This document shows positions 28,277-37,178 of a stretch of DNA of 64,000 nt, piece after piece. Origin of the DNA: an uncultured Prevotella sp. (GTDB taxonomy: Bacteria > Bacteroidota > Bacteroidia > Bacteroidales > Bacteroidaceae); the NCBI GenBank assembly GCA_900318625.1, contig ONLG01000005.1, forward strand, positions 1 to 64,000, read 5' to 3'. Positions within the stretch are counted from its first letter, which is position 1; each line of letters opens with the position of its first letter. A program made the translations under genes and the position numbers. The notes under the pieces are model-generated. The model was given only the letters and a program-made list of their open reading frames with translations, did not search any database and was not told where the DNA came from.

Positions 28277-28308
28277 CAAAGGTAGTGGAATTAGTTGGAA
28301 GTTGCAAA
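28277..28308 (-). promoter_or_regulatory. Promoter for the 28212 gene group
   Basis: On the minus strand TTTG (28308-28305), 20 bases, TACCTTTG (28284-28277). Confidence 0.75.
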
Positions 28309-28353
28309 ATAAAAACCTATAAAGCTGAGTCTTTTATACAAAAAACACAAAGT

Positions 28354-29802
28354 ATGACAAACACAAATTTGAAACCTGCTCGCGTTTTCGAGCAGTTTGC
28401 CAAAATCAATTCAATCCCTCGCCCATCTAAGAAAGAGGAACAGATGATTGAGTATCTGAAGTCATTCGGACAGCAGCGTGGACTCGAAACCGTGACCGAC
28501 GAAACGGGCAACGTGCTCATACGCAAGCCTGCCACACCGGGAATGGAGCAGCGACCCACCGTTATACTGCAGAGCCACATGGATATGGTGTGCGAAAAGC
28601 TGCCCGAGGTGGACATCGATTTCGAGAAAGACCCCATACAGACATACGTTGACGGCGAATGGATGCGCGCAAAAGGCACCACACTGGGTGCCGACGACGG
28701 CATCGGCTGCGCCATAGAGCTGGCCATCCTCGACTCCGACGACATAGAGCACGGCCCAATAGAGTGCGTGTTCACGCGCGACGAGGAAACCGGACTGACC
28801 GGAGCTGAAGGCATGAAGCCCGGCTTCATGACCGGACAGATGCTCATAAACCTCGACTCCGAGGACGAAGGTCAGATCTTTGTGTCGTGTGCAGGCGGAA
28901 GAAACACCACTGCCACCTTCCGCTTCGAGAAGGAAACAGCTCCCGAGGGATGGTTCTTCGTGAAGGCTTCGCTAAAGGGACTCATCGGCGGACACTCCGG
29001 CGACGACATCAACAAGAAGCGAGCCAATGCTCTGAAGGTGCTCACACGCTTCCTCTACCAGACCCAGGAACGATACGGACTGCGCCTGGCAAGCTTCACT
29101 GCTGGCCGACTGCACAACGCCATACCGCGCGACGGCATCGCCGTGTTTGCCGTACCGACTGACAAGAAGGAGAACGTGCGTGCCGACTGGAACGTGTTTG
29201 CCGTGCAGGTAGAGGAGGAATATCACGTAACGGAGAAGACCATGCAGTTCCACATGGAAAGTGCTGAGCCGCAGAAGGTTATCCCCGAGCAGGTGAGCAC
29301 ACGCATGGTGCAGGCTCTGCAGGCCGTTGACAACGGAGTGTTTGCCATGTGCCAGGACGAGGAGATAGCCTGGCTGGTAGAGACATCGAACAATGTGGCA
29401 AGCATCACAACGACCGACTGCGAGGCCGTAGTGGTGGCTTCGCAACGCTCCAACGTGATGAGCGCGCTTGACAACCAGGCTGCCACGGTGAAGGCTGCGT
29501 TCCAGCTGGCCGGTGCCGAGGTGGTTCAGGGCGACGGCTACCCTGCATGGAAGATGAATCCCGACAGCAAGCTCACCAAGGTGGCTGTCGACTCGTATCG
29601 CCGACTCTTCGGAAAAGACCCGCTGGTGCTGGGCATCCACGCCGGACTGGAGTGCGGACTGTTCTCGGCAAAGTACCCAGAGCTCGACATGGTGTCGTTC
29701 GGTCCCACCCTGCGAGGCGTTCACTCGCCCGACGAACGACTGCTCATACCCACCGTGCAGATGGTTTGGGACCACTTGCTGGATATTCTGAAGAACATCT
29801 GA
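28354..29802 (+). CDS. pepD: Aminoacyl-histidine dipeptidase (M20 family, PepD)
   Basis: 482 residues. A zinc peptidase that cleaves Xaa-His and other dipeptides in the cytoplasm. Metal-site motifs are ILQSHMDMVCEK (first His and Asp), GADDGIGCA (bridging Asp), DEETGLTGAEG (catalytic and metal Glu) and HAGLECGLF. A dimerisation domain lies near residues 205-395. The start at 28354 (MTNTNLKPARVFEQF) matches family length; codons upstream are unrelated. It is followed by repeat locus 3. Confidence 0.95.
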   Translation: MTNTNLKPARVFEQFAKINSIPRPSKKEEQMIEYLKSFGQQRGLETVTDETGNVLIRKPATPGMEQRPTVILQSHMDMVCEKLPEVDIDFEKDPIQTYVDGEWMRAKGTTLGADDGIGCAIELAILDSDDIEHGPIECVFTRDEETGLTGAEGMKPGFMTGQMLINLDSEDEGQIFVSCAGGRNTTATFRFEKETAPEGWFFVKASLKGLIGGHSGDDINKKRANALKVLTRFLYQTQERYGLRLASFTAGRLHNAIPRDGIAVFAVPTDKKENVRADWNVFAVQVEEEYHVTEKTMQFHMESAEPQKVIPEQVSTRMVQALQAVDNGVFAMCQDEEIAWLVETSNNVASITTTDCEAVVVASQRSNVMSALDNQAATVKAAFQLAGAEVVQGDGYPAWKMNPDSKLTKVAVDSYRRLFGKDPLVLGIHAGLECGLFSAKYPELDMVSFGPTLRGVHSPDERLLIPTVQMVWDHLLDILKNI

Positions 29803-29971
29803 GACTGAATAGCCCGGCTAAGGCAGAGCCTCAGGCGATGCTTTAACTGAGCATATATAATAAGGTGTCACCTAAACTGACACCGAATAGCAAACTAATT
29901 TGGCTCTGGACAAGCCGCCTGCTACTGTCTTCCCACACTGGGAGCAGTAGTGGCGGCACCCATTCTGCAAA

Positions 29972-30037
29972 GTAATATGGGCCATATTGCTCGGTAATAT
30001 GGGCCATATTGGTCGGTAATATGGGCCATATTGGTGG
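29972..30037 (-). repeat. Palindromic repeat locus 3, three tandem units
   Basis: 22-base units start at 29972, 29994 and 30016, all with core AATATGGGCCATATT and ending TGCTCG, TGGTCG and TGGTGG. Same orientation as locus 2. Confidence 0.9.
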
Positions 30038-30099
30038 CCCCCCTCAGTCCCCCCATAGGGGGAGGAGAAGCCCCCCTCAATCCCCCCAAAGGGGGGAAG
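30036..30099 (-). repeat. Two G/C-rich hairpin blocks of locus 3
   Basis: Blocks at 30036-30067 (CCCCCCATAGGGGG core) and 30068-30099 (CCCCCCAAAGGGGGG core). Read on the minus strand each is followed by a G-rich tail, and the first abuts the palindromic units in the same relative order as in locus 1 and locus 5. Confidence 0.8.
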
Positions 30100-30101
30100 A
30101 C

Positions 30102-30165
30102 GACTTATAGGTCTTATAAGACTTATAGGTCTTATAAGACTTATAGGACTCATAGGTCTTATGAC
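30102..30165 (+). repeat. 18-base tandem repeat with CTTATAAG palindromes
   Basis: GACTTATAGGTCTTATAA occurs twice exactly (30102 and 30120) and once altered (30138), then GTCTTATGAC. Internal palindrome GTCTTATAAGAC. Similar blocks sit at loci 4 and 5. Confidence 0.85.
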
Positions 30166-30192
30166 AAAGAACGAAAACTAAAGACAACGAAA

Positions 30193-30558
30193 ATGAAGAC
30201 AGTTCGCAACATCATGATTATGGTGCTTCTGGCCGTGGCTGCTGCCGGCTGCACCGACAAACAGAAGGCAGAGAGCGCCGTCAAGGACTTCCTGAACGAG
30301 AACCTGGCAGAGAAAGACTTCTCGATAGTGAGCTTCGGACGGCTCGACTCCACACGCTACATCAACGACGACGTGATAGCCTCTCTGCGCAAGCAGGCAT
30401 CAACGGACAAGGCTTTCAACATAACGACAGCCTATGCCGACCGCGACAACCCGAAACAGCTGATCTATCTGCCTGTGAAAATAAAGGTCTACGACCGGCA
30501 GGAGAGCTATACATTCTACCTGACAATGGACTTCAAGAAAGTGGTGTGCTTCAAGTAA
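30193..30558 (+). CDS. Small lipoprotein of unknown function
   Basis: 121 residues. Signal peptide with lipobox ending AAAGC (Cys 20), then a soluble domain of mixed helix and strand (SAVKDFLNENLAEKDFSIV, YTFYLTMDFKKVVCF). The overall look suggests a small NTF2- or cystatin-like fold, but this is only an impression. The ATG at 30193 gives a proper signal peptide. It lies 77 bases before htpG and just after repeat locus 3. Confidence 0.7.
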   Translation: MKTVRNIMIMVLLAVAAAGCTDKQKAESAVKDFLNENLAEKDFSIVSFGRLDSTRYINDDVIASLRKQASTDKAFNITTAYADRDNPKQLIYLPVKIKVYDRQESYTFYLTMDFKKVVCFK

Positions 30559-30635
30559 GCCGCCACTTTCTTTGTTTTGGCACGCTATTTGCAGCATTGT
30601 TGGCAGATTGTAGAACTTAAAACAAAGATAAAAAC

Positions 30636-32687
30636 ATGACACAAGGCAACATCGGGGTTACTACAGAGAACATCTTCCCCGTAATTAAAAAGTTCCTGTA
30701 TTCTGATCACGAGATATTCCTCCGCGAGATGGTGTCGAACGCTACGGATGCTACGCAGAAGCTGAAGACCCTCGCCCAGAAAGGCGACTTCACAGGAGAG
30801 CTGGGCGACCTGTCGGTAAGAATAAGCCTGGACAAGGATGCCGGCACGCTGACCATCAGCGACCGAGGCATCGGAATGACCGAGGAGGAGATAGACAAGT
30901 ATATCAACCAGATTGCCTTCTCGGGCGTCAACGACTTCCTCGACAAATACAAGGACAATGCCAATGCCATCATAGGCCACTTCGGACTGGGCTTCTACTC
31001 GTCGTTCATGGTGAGCGACAAGGTGGACATCATCACCCGCAGCTACAAGGAGGGTGCCGAGGCTGTGAAGTGGACCTGCGACGGAAGCCCGCAGTTCACC
31101 ATCGAGGCTGCTGAGAAAGCCGACCGGGGAACCGACATCGTGCTCCACATAGCCGACGACTGCAAGGAATTCCTCGAGAAACAGAAGATAGAGGAACTGC
31201 TCTCGAAGTACTGCAAGTTCATGGCCGTGCCTGTTGTGTTCGGCAAGAAGCAGGAATGGAAAGACGGCAAGATGCAGGACACCGACGAGGACAACATTAT
31301 AAATAATGTGGAACCGCTGTGGACAAAAGCTCCGAGCACACTCAAGGACGAAGACTACAAGAGCTTCTACCGCACGCTCTACCCCATGCAGGACGAGCCG
31401 CTGTTCTGGATTCACCTCAACGTAGACTATCCCTTCAACCTCACGGGTATTCTCTACTTCCCAAGAATCAAGTCGAACATCGAGCTGCAACGCAACAAGA
31501 TACAGCTCTACTGTAACCAGGTGTTCGTAACCGACCAGGTGGAGGGCATCGTGCCGGAGTTCCTCACACTGCTCCACGGAGTAATCGACTCGCCGGACAT
31601 TCCTCTGAACGTAAGCCGCTCATACCTGCAGAGCGATGCCAACGTTAAGAAGATTTCAACATACATCACAAAGAAAGTGGCCGACCGCCTGTCGAGCATC
31701 TTCAAGGATAACCGCAAGGAGTACGAGGAGAAGTGGGACAGCCTTAAGATATTCATCGAGTACGGTATGCTTTCCAACGAGAGCTTCTACGACAAGGCCA
31801 AGGACTTTGCACTCGTGAAGGACATCGAGGGCAAATACTTCACCCTTGACGAGTATCGCACACTGATTAAGGACAACCAGACCGACAAGGACAGCCAGCT
31901 CATTTACCTCTGCACCACCAATGCCGAGGAGCAGTATTCCTACATAGAGGCTGCCAAGGCCAAGGGCTACAGCGTGCTCGTGATGGACGGCGAGCTTGAT
32001 GCGCCGACGGTGTCGATGCTCGAGCAGAAACTTGAGAAGAGCCGCTTCAGCCGCGTGGATGCCGACATCATCGACCGACTGATTGTCAAGGACGACGTGA
32101 AGAAGGCTGAGCTGACCGACGACGAGCGCGAAAACCTGCAGCAGACCTTCCGTTCGCAGCTGCCCAGACTGGACAAGACGGAGTTCAACGTGGAGGTGGA
32201 AGCTATGGGCGAGCAGGCTCAGCCCGTGATGATTACGCAGAGCGAGTATATGCGCCGTATGAAGGAGATGAGCCGCTTCCAGGCTGGCATGAGCTTCTAT
32301 GGTGAGATGCCCGACAGCTACAACATCGTGCTCAACACCGACCACAAGCTCGTTAAGAAGATTCTCGACGACGAAAAAACCAACACCGAGGAAGCTCTCA
32401 AGCCGATACTGAGTGAGCTCAAGGGGCTCAACGCAAGGCTGCAGGTACTTAACCAGGAGCAGTCGAAGAAGAAATACGACGAGCTGACTCAGGAGGAAAA
32501 GGACGACAAGGCCAACACCCAGAAGGCTATCGACGAGCAGAAGCAGAAGCGCGATGCCCTGATTGCCGACTATGCCAAGGACAACAACATCGTTCACCAG
32601 CTCATAGACCTCGCCCTGCTGCAAAACGGTATGCTCAAAGGCGAAGCTCTCGACCGCTTCCTCCGCCGCTCAGTGGAGATGATCTAA
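30636..32687 (+). CDS. htpG: Molecular chaperone HtpG (Hsp90)
   Basis: 683 residues, a usual Bacteroidetes length. GHKL ATPase motifs are visible: LREMVSNATDAT (usual ISNASDA), DRGIGMTEEE, the lid and GHFGLGFYSSFMV. The middle domain contains WTKAPSTLKDEDYKSFY and NVSRSYLQSD; the C-terminal dimerisation domain is shorter and more charged (about residues 520-683) with a Lys/Glu/Gln-rich coiled region. HtpG folds or protects client proteins under stress. I see no clear consensus promoter in the 77-base gap before it. Confidence 0.96.
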   Translation: MTQGNIGVTTENIFPVIKKFLYSDHEIFLREMVSNATDATQKLKTLAQKGDFTGELGDLSVRISLDKDAGTLTISDRGIGMTEEEIDKYINQIAFSGVNDFLDKYKDNANAIIGHFGLGFYSSFMVSDKVDIITRSYKEGAEAVKWTCDGSPQFTIEAAEKADRGTDIVLHIADDCKEFLEKQKIEELLSKYCKFMAVPVVFGKKQEWKDGKMQDTDEDNIINNVEPLWTKAPSTLKDEDYKSFYRTLYPMQDEPLFWIHLNVDYPFNLTGILYFPRIKSNIELQRNKIQLYCNQVFVTDQVEGIVPEFLTLLHGVIDSPDIPLNVSRSYLQSDANVKKISTYITKKVADRLSSIFKDNRKEYEEKWDSLKIFIEYGMLSNESFYDKAKDFALVKDIEGKYFTLDEYRTLIKDNQTDKDSQLIYLCTTNAEEQYSYIEAAKAKGYSVLVMDGELDAPTVSMLEQKLEKSRFSRVDADIIDRLIVKDDVKKAELTDDERENLQQTFRSQLPRLDKTEFNVEVEAMGEQAQPVMITQSEYMRRMKEMSRFQAGMSFYGEMPDSYNIVLNTDHKLVKKILDDEKTNTEEALKPILSELKGLNARLQVLNQEQSKKKYDELTQEEKDDKANTQKAIDEQKQKRDALIADYAKDNNIVHQLIDLALLQNGMLKGEALDRFLRRSVEMI

Positions 32688-32775
32688 GCTGTAGTCGCGC
32701 CTGACAATCCTTCGGTTGCATCGCTTGCGAAGCCACCGAAAGCAGAGTTGGCTTGACAATACCATAATAAATAAC

Positions 32776-32844
32776 GTGAGTTCGACGAATTGTCTTACAT
32801 AATAATTGATTGTCTATTTGTGTAAGATAATTCATCGAACTCAC
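32776..32844. repeat. 24-base inverted repeat forming a long stem-loop
   Basis: The left arm begins GTGAGTTCGACGAATTG (32776-32799) and pairs with 32821-32844 over 24 positions with two differences. The loop is 21 bases. It is longer than a normal terminator and has no clear U-run. Confidence 0.75.
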
Positions 32845-33170
32845 TTTAATTTATAGAAGCCCTCACTCTCAGCAGTAACGCCCCACTTGAAAATACTTTA
32901 CAGAGGACTGAAAACCCGCCCAATCCCCGCAACAATCTAATCCCCAACGCCTTATCCCCATTTCCGCTTATGTAGGAAGTGTATGAGCATAAATTCACAT
33001 ACACTGCTGCAACAAACTGCGCCACACCAACTTACATCGAAAAAAACTACAAAATAAAAATTGCAGAAACAAACTCCATGGGCTGTGTGAAACTATCTCA
33101 ATAGCTTACATTGCATTAATTATCTCTTTGGCGACAATTTTTAGAACACCCCATAACAGAAAAAGCAAGA

Positions 33171-33210
33171 AACCGAGCTGACAAAGTCACAGCGACTTGT
33201 CGGCTCGGTT
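33171..33210 (-). terminator. Terminator hairpin after the outer-membrane receptor gene
   Basis: AACCGAGCTGACAAAGTC pairs with GACTTGTCGGCTCGGTT with one bulge, around a five-base loop, 64 bases after the receptor stop. Confidence 0.7.
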
Positions 33211-33273
33211 CACTTTTTCAAGAAATGGAAACGTCCTGACCAACCATAACAATCACATTAGGACGGAACGCTA

Positions 33274-35640
33274 TTACATACGTGCCTTCTGCTTCTCGCC
33301 GGCACCGGAGCCGCGGTACTTGGAGCGGGCCTCGTTGAACTTCCACGTGAGGTCAACCATGAACGTGCGGCGGGCAGGATTGGCTGTCGACAATTCGCGG
33401 ATGCCATAGATGACGGCCCCAGTCTTGTTGGTATTCAGTACATCGAAGCAGCGGAGGTCGGCAGACAGCCTACCCAGGCGGCGCAGGTTGAAGTCGCGTT
33501 GCACTCCGATACTGAGGTTGAAACGCTGGGTCGTGACGTGGAAGTTGTTGTAGTCGCCCCGCATGGCCCACTGGAGGCTGACACCCAGGCGGAAAGCATG
33601 AGGCAGTTCGAAGTCGTTGTTCCATGCAAGCGTGGCGTATGGCTTGTTGAGGGTTTTGAAACTGCCGTCAGCCGTTGGTGTCTTATAGTTCTGGAAGACG
33701 GTGAAGAGATTCCACATGGGATGCCAACAGCCGATAACGGGGCGAGCCGAGAGCCCCAGAGAAAGCTGATTGTAGTCCTCGGTGCTGTTGATGAGACGTA
33801 CGAGGCTGATGAGCGGATCCGTACTACCGGGGAATGGCTCGGTGGAAACGGTCTCGCTGTTCTTCATGCGGCCATAGGCTACGGTGAGGTTTGCCCACTG
33901 ATAGGCCGCGTTCAGCACCAGACTGTGGGTATAGGTCGGTTTCAGATAGGGATTGCCGCTCTGATAGGTGTATCGGTTGACATAAATCGTCGAACTGGTC
34001 AGGCTTGAGTAATTCGGGCGCTTGATGTCGCGGCGATACGACAGGCTCAGTTGCATCTTTCCTATGGGAACTGATATGGTTGCGGTGGGGAACCAGTCGC
34101 CGTAGTTGCGGCACATCTCGTCCTGACGTTTGCCGAAATCGAAGTAGTCGTTAGTCAGGTGTTCATAGCGCAGACCTGCCTGGACAAACACCTTGCCGAA
34201 CTGTCGACCGTACTCAACGAAGGCCGCTGCCGACTTCTCGTTAATCTCCGTGTCTGTGGCTTTCACCGGCACATAGTCGGAAGCTTGGTATGAATAGGCA
34301 TCCGTGCGGTGGTTGTAACTATATTCGCCGCCAACAGAGAGGTTGCCTTTCAGTACGGGATAGCTGAAGACAAGCTTCGAGGCCCAGAAATTATTGGTGC
34401 TGTTGGTATTGTTCTCAATGGTGCGGACGGTTCCAGTATCGTCCGATGCAGGGGTCGTCGTTTCGATGGTGCTACCGGGAGTCTTGGTGTTGTCGAAGAG
34501 GCCGTCAACGTTCAGGTCGATGCCCAACTGTCCTATCTTTCCGTTGTAATAGGCGTTGAAGATGTGCTTCTTGATACTTTCATCCTGCCAGAGACTGCTC
34601 ACGGAGCGCTCTGTCAGGATGTCGTTCTCGAACACATCAGTCAGCAAGTCACCTTTAGTCTTACCGCTTGGCATACGGTCGAATTTGTAGTATGCACCGA
34701 AGGTATGGTTCTCGTCCACCATATAGTTCACCTGCAACTGCGGCGACAGGTCGTGCCTGGGATGTTTCATCTCCTGGACTGAGTGACTCGTAATGCGGTC
34801 TTGACCTACATAGTATAGCAGGTCGCGGTCCTGCAATCCCTTATAGTGATTATAGGTGCTCACCCAGAACGAGCCCGTCACGTCGAATCCGCCCGTGCGG
34901 TAGTTGGCGGTGAGATTGTTGCTCAGCGAGCCCCCGTACTGGTAAATAAACTGTGTGCTGTTATTGAAACTCAGGCCCTCGCCCTGGGCCTTCTTCAGCG
35001 TTATGCGAACGACGGCTTTTACCGAGGCGGCATATCGGGCACCGGGGTTCTGCACCACATCTACGTGCTGAATCTGGTCGGAACGAAGGCGAGAGAGTTC
35101 CTTCATGTCCTGCACGCGCCGTCCGTTGATATACACTTCGGCATCGCCACGGCCCAAAACCTTCACACCACCGTCGCGCTCACACTCCAACGACGGCAGC
35201 TTGGAGAGTGCGTCGCTGACCGTTCCGGCTTTCTCAAGTATCGTACCTGCAACCGTCGTCCGCATGGCATCGCCCTTCACAAACGTCTTTGGCAACTGCC
35301 CTTTCACCACGACCTCGCTGAGCAGTTGCGCGTCCTCCTTCATCTGGATGGTTAAGCCATCGCCTGCGTTTATATATAAGGTCTGATAGCCCACGCAAGT
35401 TAACTTGAACAAGCCATCGGGGACATTCGTCTCAATCCTGAACACTCCCTGCTCGTCGGTCATTGCACCTTGCACGAATATCGAATCGGGCAGCGACAGC
35501 AGCACCACATTCACAAAGGGGATTGGGTCGCCTTTCTCGTTAATCACCAGTCCGCCCCACTCCTGTGCCTTAGCCTGGGCTGCCAAAGTCATCAACATTG
35601 CTGCCATAAGTGTTGCGAACCTTAAATACATTCTTTTCAT
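33274..35640 (-). CDS. TonB-dependent-receptor-like outer-membrane protein
   Basis: 788 residues. Signal peptide (MKRMYLRFATLMAAMLMTLAAQAKA), a carboxypeptidase-regulatory-like beta domain (residues about 28-110: GLVINEKGDPIPFVNVVL), a plug domain (about 115-215: SDALSKLPSLECERDGGVKVLGRG, described from 35225 down) and a beta-barrel of the OMP_b-brl_3 type. These proteins import or sense nutrients or peptides at the outer membrane with TonB energy; the substrate cannot be read. No SusD partner is beside it. The start at 35640 is chosen over an in-frame ATG at 35652. It is divergent from a LytTR regulator, which may control it. Confidence 0.85.
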   Translation of the reverse strand: MKRMYLRFATLMAAMLMTLAAQAKAQEWGGLVINEKGDPIPFVNVVLLSLPDSIFVQGAMTDEQGVFRIETNVPDGLFKLTCVGYQTLYINAGDGLTIQMKEDAQLLSEVVVKGQLPKTFVKGDAMRTTVAGTILEKAGTVSDALSKLPSLECERDGGVKVLGRGDAEVYINGRRVQDMKELSRLRSDQIQHVDVVQNPGARYAASVKAVVRITLKKAQGEGLSFNNSTQFIYQYGGSLSNNLTANYRTGGFDVTGSFWVSTYNHYKGLQDRDLLYYVGQDRITSHSVQEMKHPRHDLSPQLQVNYMVDENHTFGAYYKFDRMPSGKTKGDLLTDVFENDILTERSVSSLWQDESIKKHIFNAYYNGKIGQLGIDLNVDGLFDNTKTPGSTIETTTPASDDTGTVRTIENNTNSTNNFWASKLVFSYPVLKGNLSVGGEYSYNHRTDAYSYQASDYVPVKATDTEINEKSAAAFVEYGRQFGKVFVQAGLRYEHLTNDYFDFGKRQDEMCRNYGDWFPTATISVPIGKMQLSLSYRRDIKRPNYSSLTSSTIYVNRYTYQSGNPYLKPTYTHSLVLNAAYQWANLTVAYGRMKNSETVSTEPFPGSTDPLISLVRLINSTEDYNQLSLGLSARPVIGCWHPMWNLFTVFQNYKTPTADGSFKTLNKPYATLAWNNDFELPHAFRLGVSLQWAMRGDYNNFHVTTQRFNLSIGVQRDFNLRRLGRLSADLRCFDVLNTNKTGAVIYGIRELSTANPARRTFMVDLTWKFNEARSKYRGSGAGEKQKARM

Positions 35641-35815
35641 ATCAATCATCATTTAAGTTTATCTATTGACTTATTGTCGTATTGGCTTCGCCTTAGTCCA
35701 TCGCAACAATCTCATCATCGAGCTTGCTCAGATGGTTTTGCCCTGCCTATTTGACACTGCAATATTACAGATTGTTGCTAAATTCTCCATAGGTTAGGGA
35801 TATTCTGCGGAGAAA

Positions 35816-35850
35816 TGTGACGAATGGTGTGACAAACGGCAATCTGTGAC
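35816..35850. promoter_or_regulatory. Three TGTGAC direct repeats
   Basis: TGTGACGAA, TGTGACAAA and TGTGACAAG at 35816, 35828 and 35845. The first spacing (12 bases) resembles the paired direct repeats bound by LytTR proteins; binding is inference. Confidence 0.45.
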
Positions 35851-35876
35851 AAGCGGTAAACTAAATGGCATGGAAA

Positions 35877-35903
35877 AAGGAGCCTCTTAGGACTCCTTAA
35901 TCT
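35877..35903 (-). terminator. Orphan terminator-like hairpin upstream of the receptor gene
   Basis: AAGGAG-CC pairs with GG-ACTCCTT around TCTTA with one bulged base; the minus strand continues TTTTTCC. No minus-strand gene lies above it, so it may act as an attenuator in the receptor leader or be decayed. Confidence 0.4.
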
Positions 35904-36068
35904 ATGCTGTTCGTAATACGACGACTGAAGTTGTGCATGGCAATGACATTGCAGCCCAAGGACTTGCGCTCCACTAAGATGCTAAAGAATCAACGACATA
36001 CGCAACTATCTCATTGCATACATATCATAAAGTCAAGTCATTCAACAGAATTATTGGTAATTATTTAG

Positions 36069-36076
36069 TAATTTTG
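36069..36076 (+). promoter_or_regulatory. Promoter -7 box for the LytTR gene
   Basis: TAATTTTG with only eight bases to the ATG at 36085, predicting a leaderless or nearly leaderless mRNA. No TTTG at the -33 position. Confidence 0.55.
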
Positions 36077-36084
36077 CCCCCAGT

Positions 36085-36975
36085 ATGAACAAGAGGCAAA
36101 AAGAAACTATCAACATTCGTTTCACGAGTACTGCTTTCATGATTATGGCGATTGCCATCTTCAAGCCCTTCGGACTCGAAGGAGGCCAATGGCAGTCCTA
36201 TCTTCATCTGATATGCCTTTTTGTGCTGGGCTTGTTCAGCTGTTTCACAACAGAGGTAATTCTGCGATACATGTTACATATGCCTCGCTCCTATGAACGT
36301 GGCATCAACTATATCATCAGTCGCAACCTGCGCTTTCAGATCATCAATACTCCCTTAGTGGCACTGTTTATCTGTCTGTATCGCCACTTTATGATGAGTC
36401 ATCTTTTGAAAAGCAATCAGCTCTCGCTGAGCAACTATCTTGAAACGCTGGCAATTATTGCCTTCCTCTCCTTCGCTATCGGACTCTACTGGCGCTTCAA
36501 GTTCCGCAACAAGTATCTGACGATGGAATTGGAAGAGACAATGCTGCTGAACGAAGAACTGAAGAAGATGCAAGAATCGGAGCATTTATTGCCGGACGAA
36601 GTAGAGAAAGCTGACGAGAAGTGCCTACAGCAGGAGCTAATTCTCACCGGCACAACCAATGAATCTGTGACTCTTCAGATTTCCCACCTATTATTTATTG
36701 AGTCCGTTGGCAACTATGTCAAGGTCCGCCACCTGCGCAAAGGACAAGTGCATACCGACATGCTGCGTGCAACGATGAAACAGATGGGAGAAACGCTGAA
36801 GGGATATCCGATGATTGTCCGCTGCCATCGCGCCTTTCTGGTTAACCTTGGTCAGGTAGAACAAATCATCTCACATTCCAACTCCACCCAGCTGCTCATA
36901 AAGTACTGCCACGAATCACTCCCAGTCTCGCGTAGCAACATGGCACTGGTCAAGGCTGCTATTAAGCGAGCGTAA
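36085..36975 (+). CDS. Membrane-bound LytTR-type transcriptional regulator
   Basis: 296 residues. Four hydrophobic segments (about 15-30, 38-62, 85-108, 120-142) are followed by a short coiled coil (about 145-185) and a C-terminal LytTR DNA-binding domain (about 195-296): LLFIESVGNYVKVRH, MIVRCHRAFLVNLGQVEQI and LPVSRSNMALVKAA are typical. The membrane part suggests direct sensing without a separate histidine kinase. It is divergent from an outer-membrane receptor, the likely target. Start codon usage is supported by the near-leaderless -7 box. Confidence 0.9.
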   Translation: MNKRQKETINIRFTSTAFMIMAIAIFKPFGLEGGQWQSYLHLICLFVLGLFSCFTTEVILRYMLHMPRSYERGINYIISRNLRFQIINTPLVALFICLYRHFMMSHLLKSNQLSLSNYLETLAIIAFLSFAIGLYWRFKFRNKYLTMELEETMLLNEELKKMQESEHLLPDEVEKADEKCLQQELILTGTTNESVTLQISHLLFIESVGNYVKVRHLRKGQVHTDMLRATMKQMGETLKGYPMIVRCHRAFLVNLGQVEQIISHSNSTQLLIKYCHESLPVSRSNMALVKAAIKRA

Positions 36976-37044
36976 CAATAGCAGCATCGATATTTGCTAT
37001 ATCTGCCTCAGATGGGTTCTTCACAAACTTGTCTTCTTTTGAGA

Positions 37045-37063
37045 ACGTGAAACTTTTTCACGT
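37045..37063 (+). terminator. Small hairpin after the LytTR gene
   Basis: ACGTGAAA and TTTCACGT, 8 base pairs, loop CTT, 70 bases after the stop. No U-run follows. Confidence 0.35.
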
Positions 37064-37178
37064 CAAAAAAACAACTAAATCCTTGCCTGTTTCCCAAATT
37101 CATTCTACCTTATGGAAACATAGCTTCCATGCCGAAGTGAGAGGTGAGACTTTGCCTGTATTAGTAGGAAAGGCTCCC

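Larger units (their letters stand above)
29803..30192. other. Intergenic region with repeat locus 3
   Basis: 390 bases between pepD and the small lipoprotein gene, both plus strand. It holds three palindromic units (29972-30037), two G/C blocks (30036-30099) and an 18-base tandem repeat (30102-30165). The frame of the lipoprotein gene is open from 30031, through all of the G/C and 18-base blocks, but the protein start at 30193 is far more credible. Confidence 0.7.
32688..33273. other. AT-rich intergenic region with two stem-loops
   Basis: 586 bases between htpG and the receptor gene (convergent). It contains a long inverted repeat (32776-32844) and a terminator hairpin (33171-33210). Short open frames here have no signal peptide, start context or recognisable sequence. 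Confidence 0.6.
35641..36084. other. Divergent regulatory region between receptor and LytTR regulator
   Basis: 444 bases. Seen: three TGTGAC direct repeats (35816, 35828, 35845), a small hairpin 35877-35898 followed on the minus strand by TTTTT, and the LytTR -7 box at 36069-36076. No gene found. Confidence 0.6.

Noticed and set aside
33080..33099. GGGCTGTGTGAAACTATCTC, resembling the end of some Bacteroidetes insertion sequences
   Set aside because: Only one end is seen, with no transposase fragment or matching second end; resemblance is from memory.
33197..33409. 70-codon plus-strand open frame
   Set aside because: Overlaps the terminator and 3' end of the receptor gene; no recognisable sequence.
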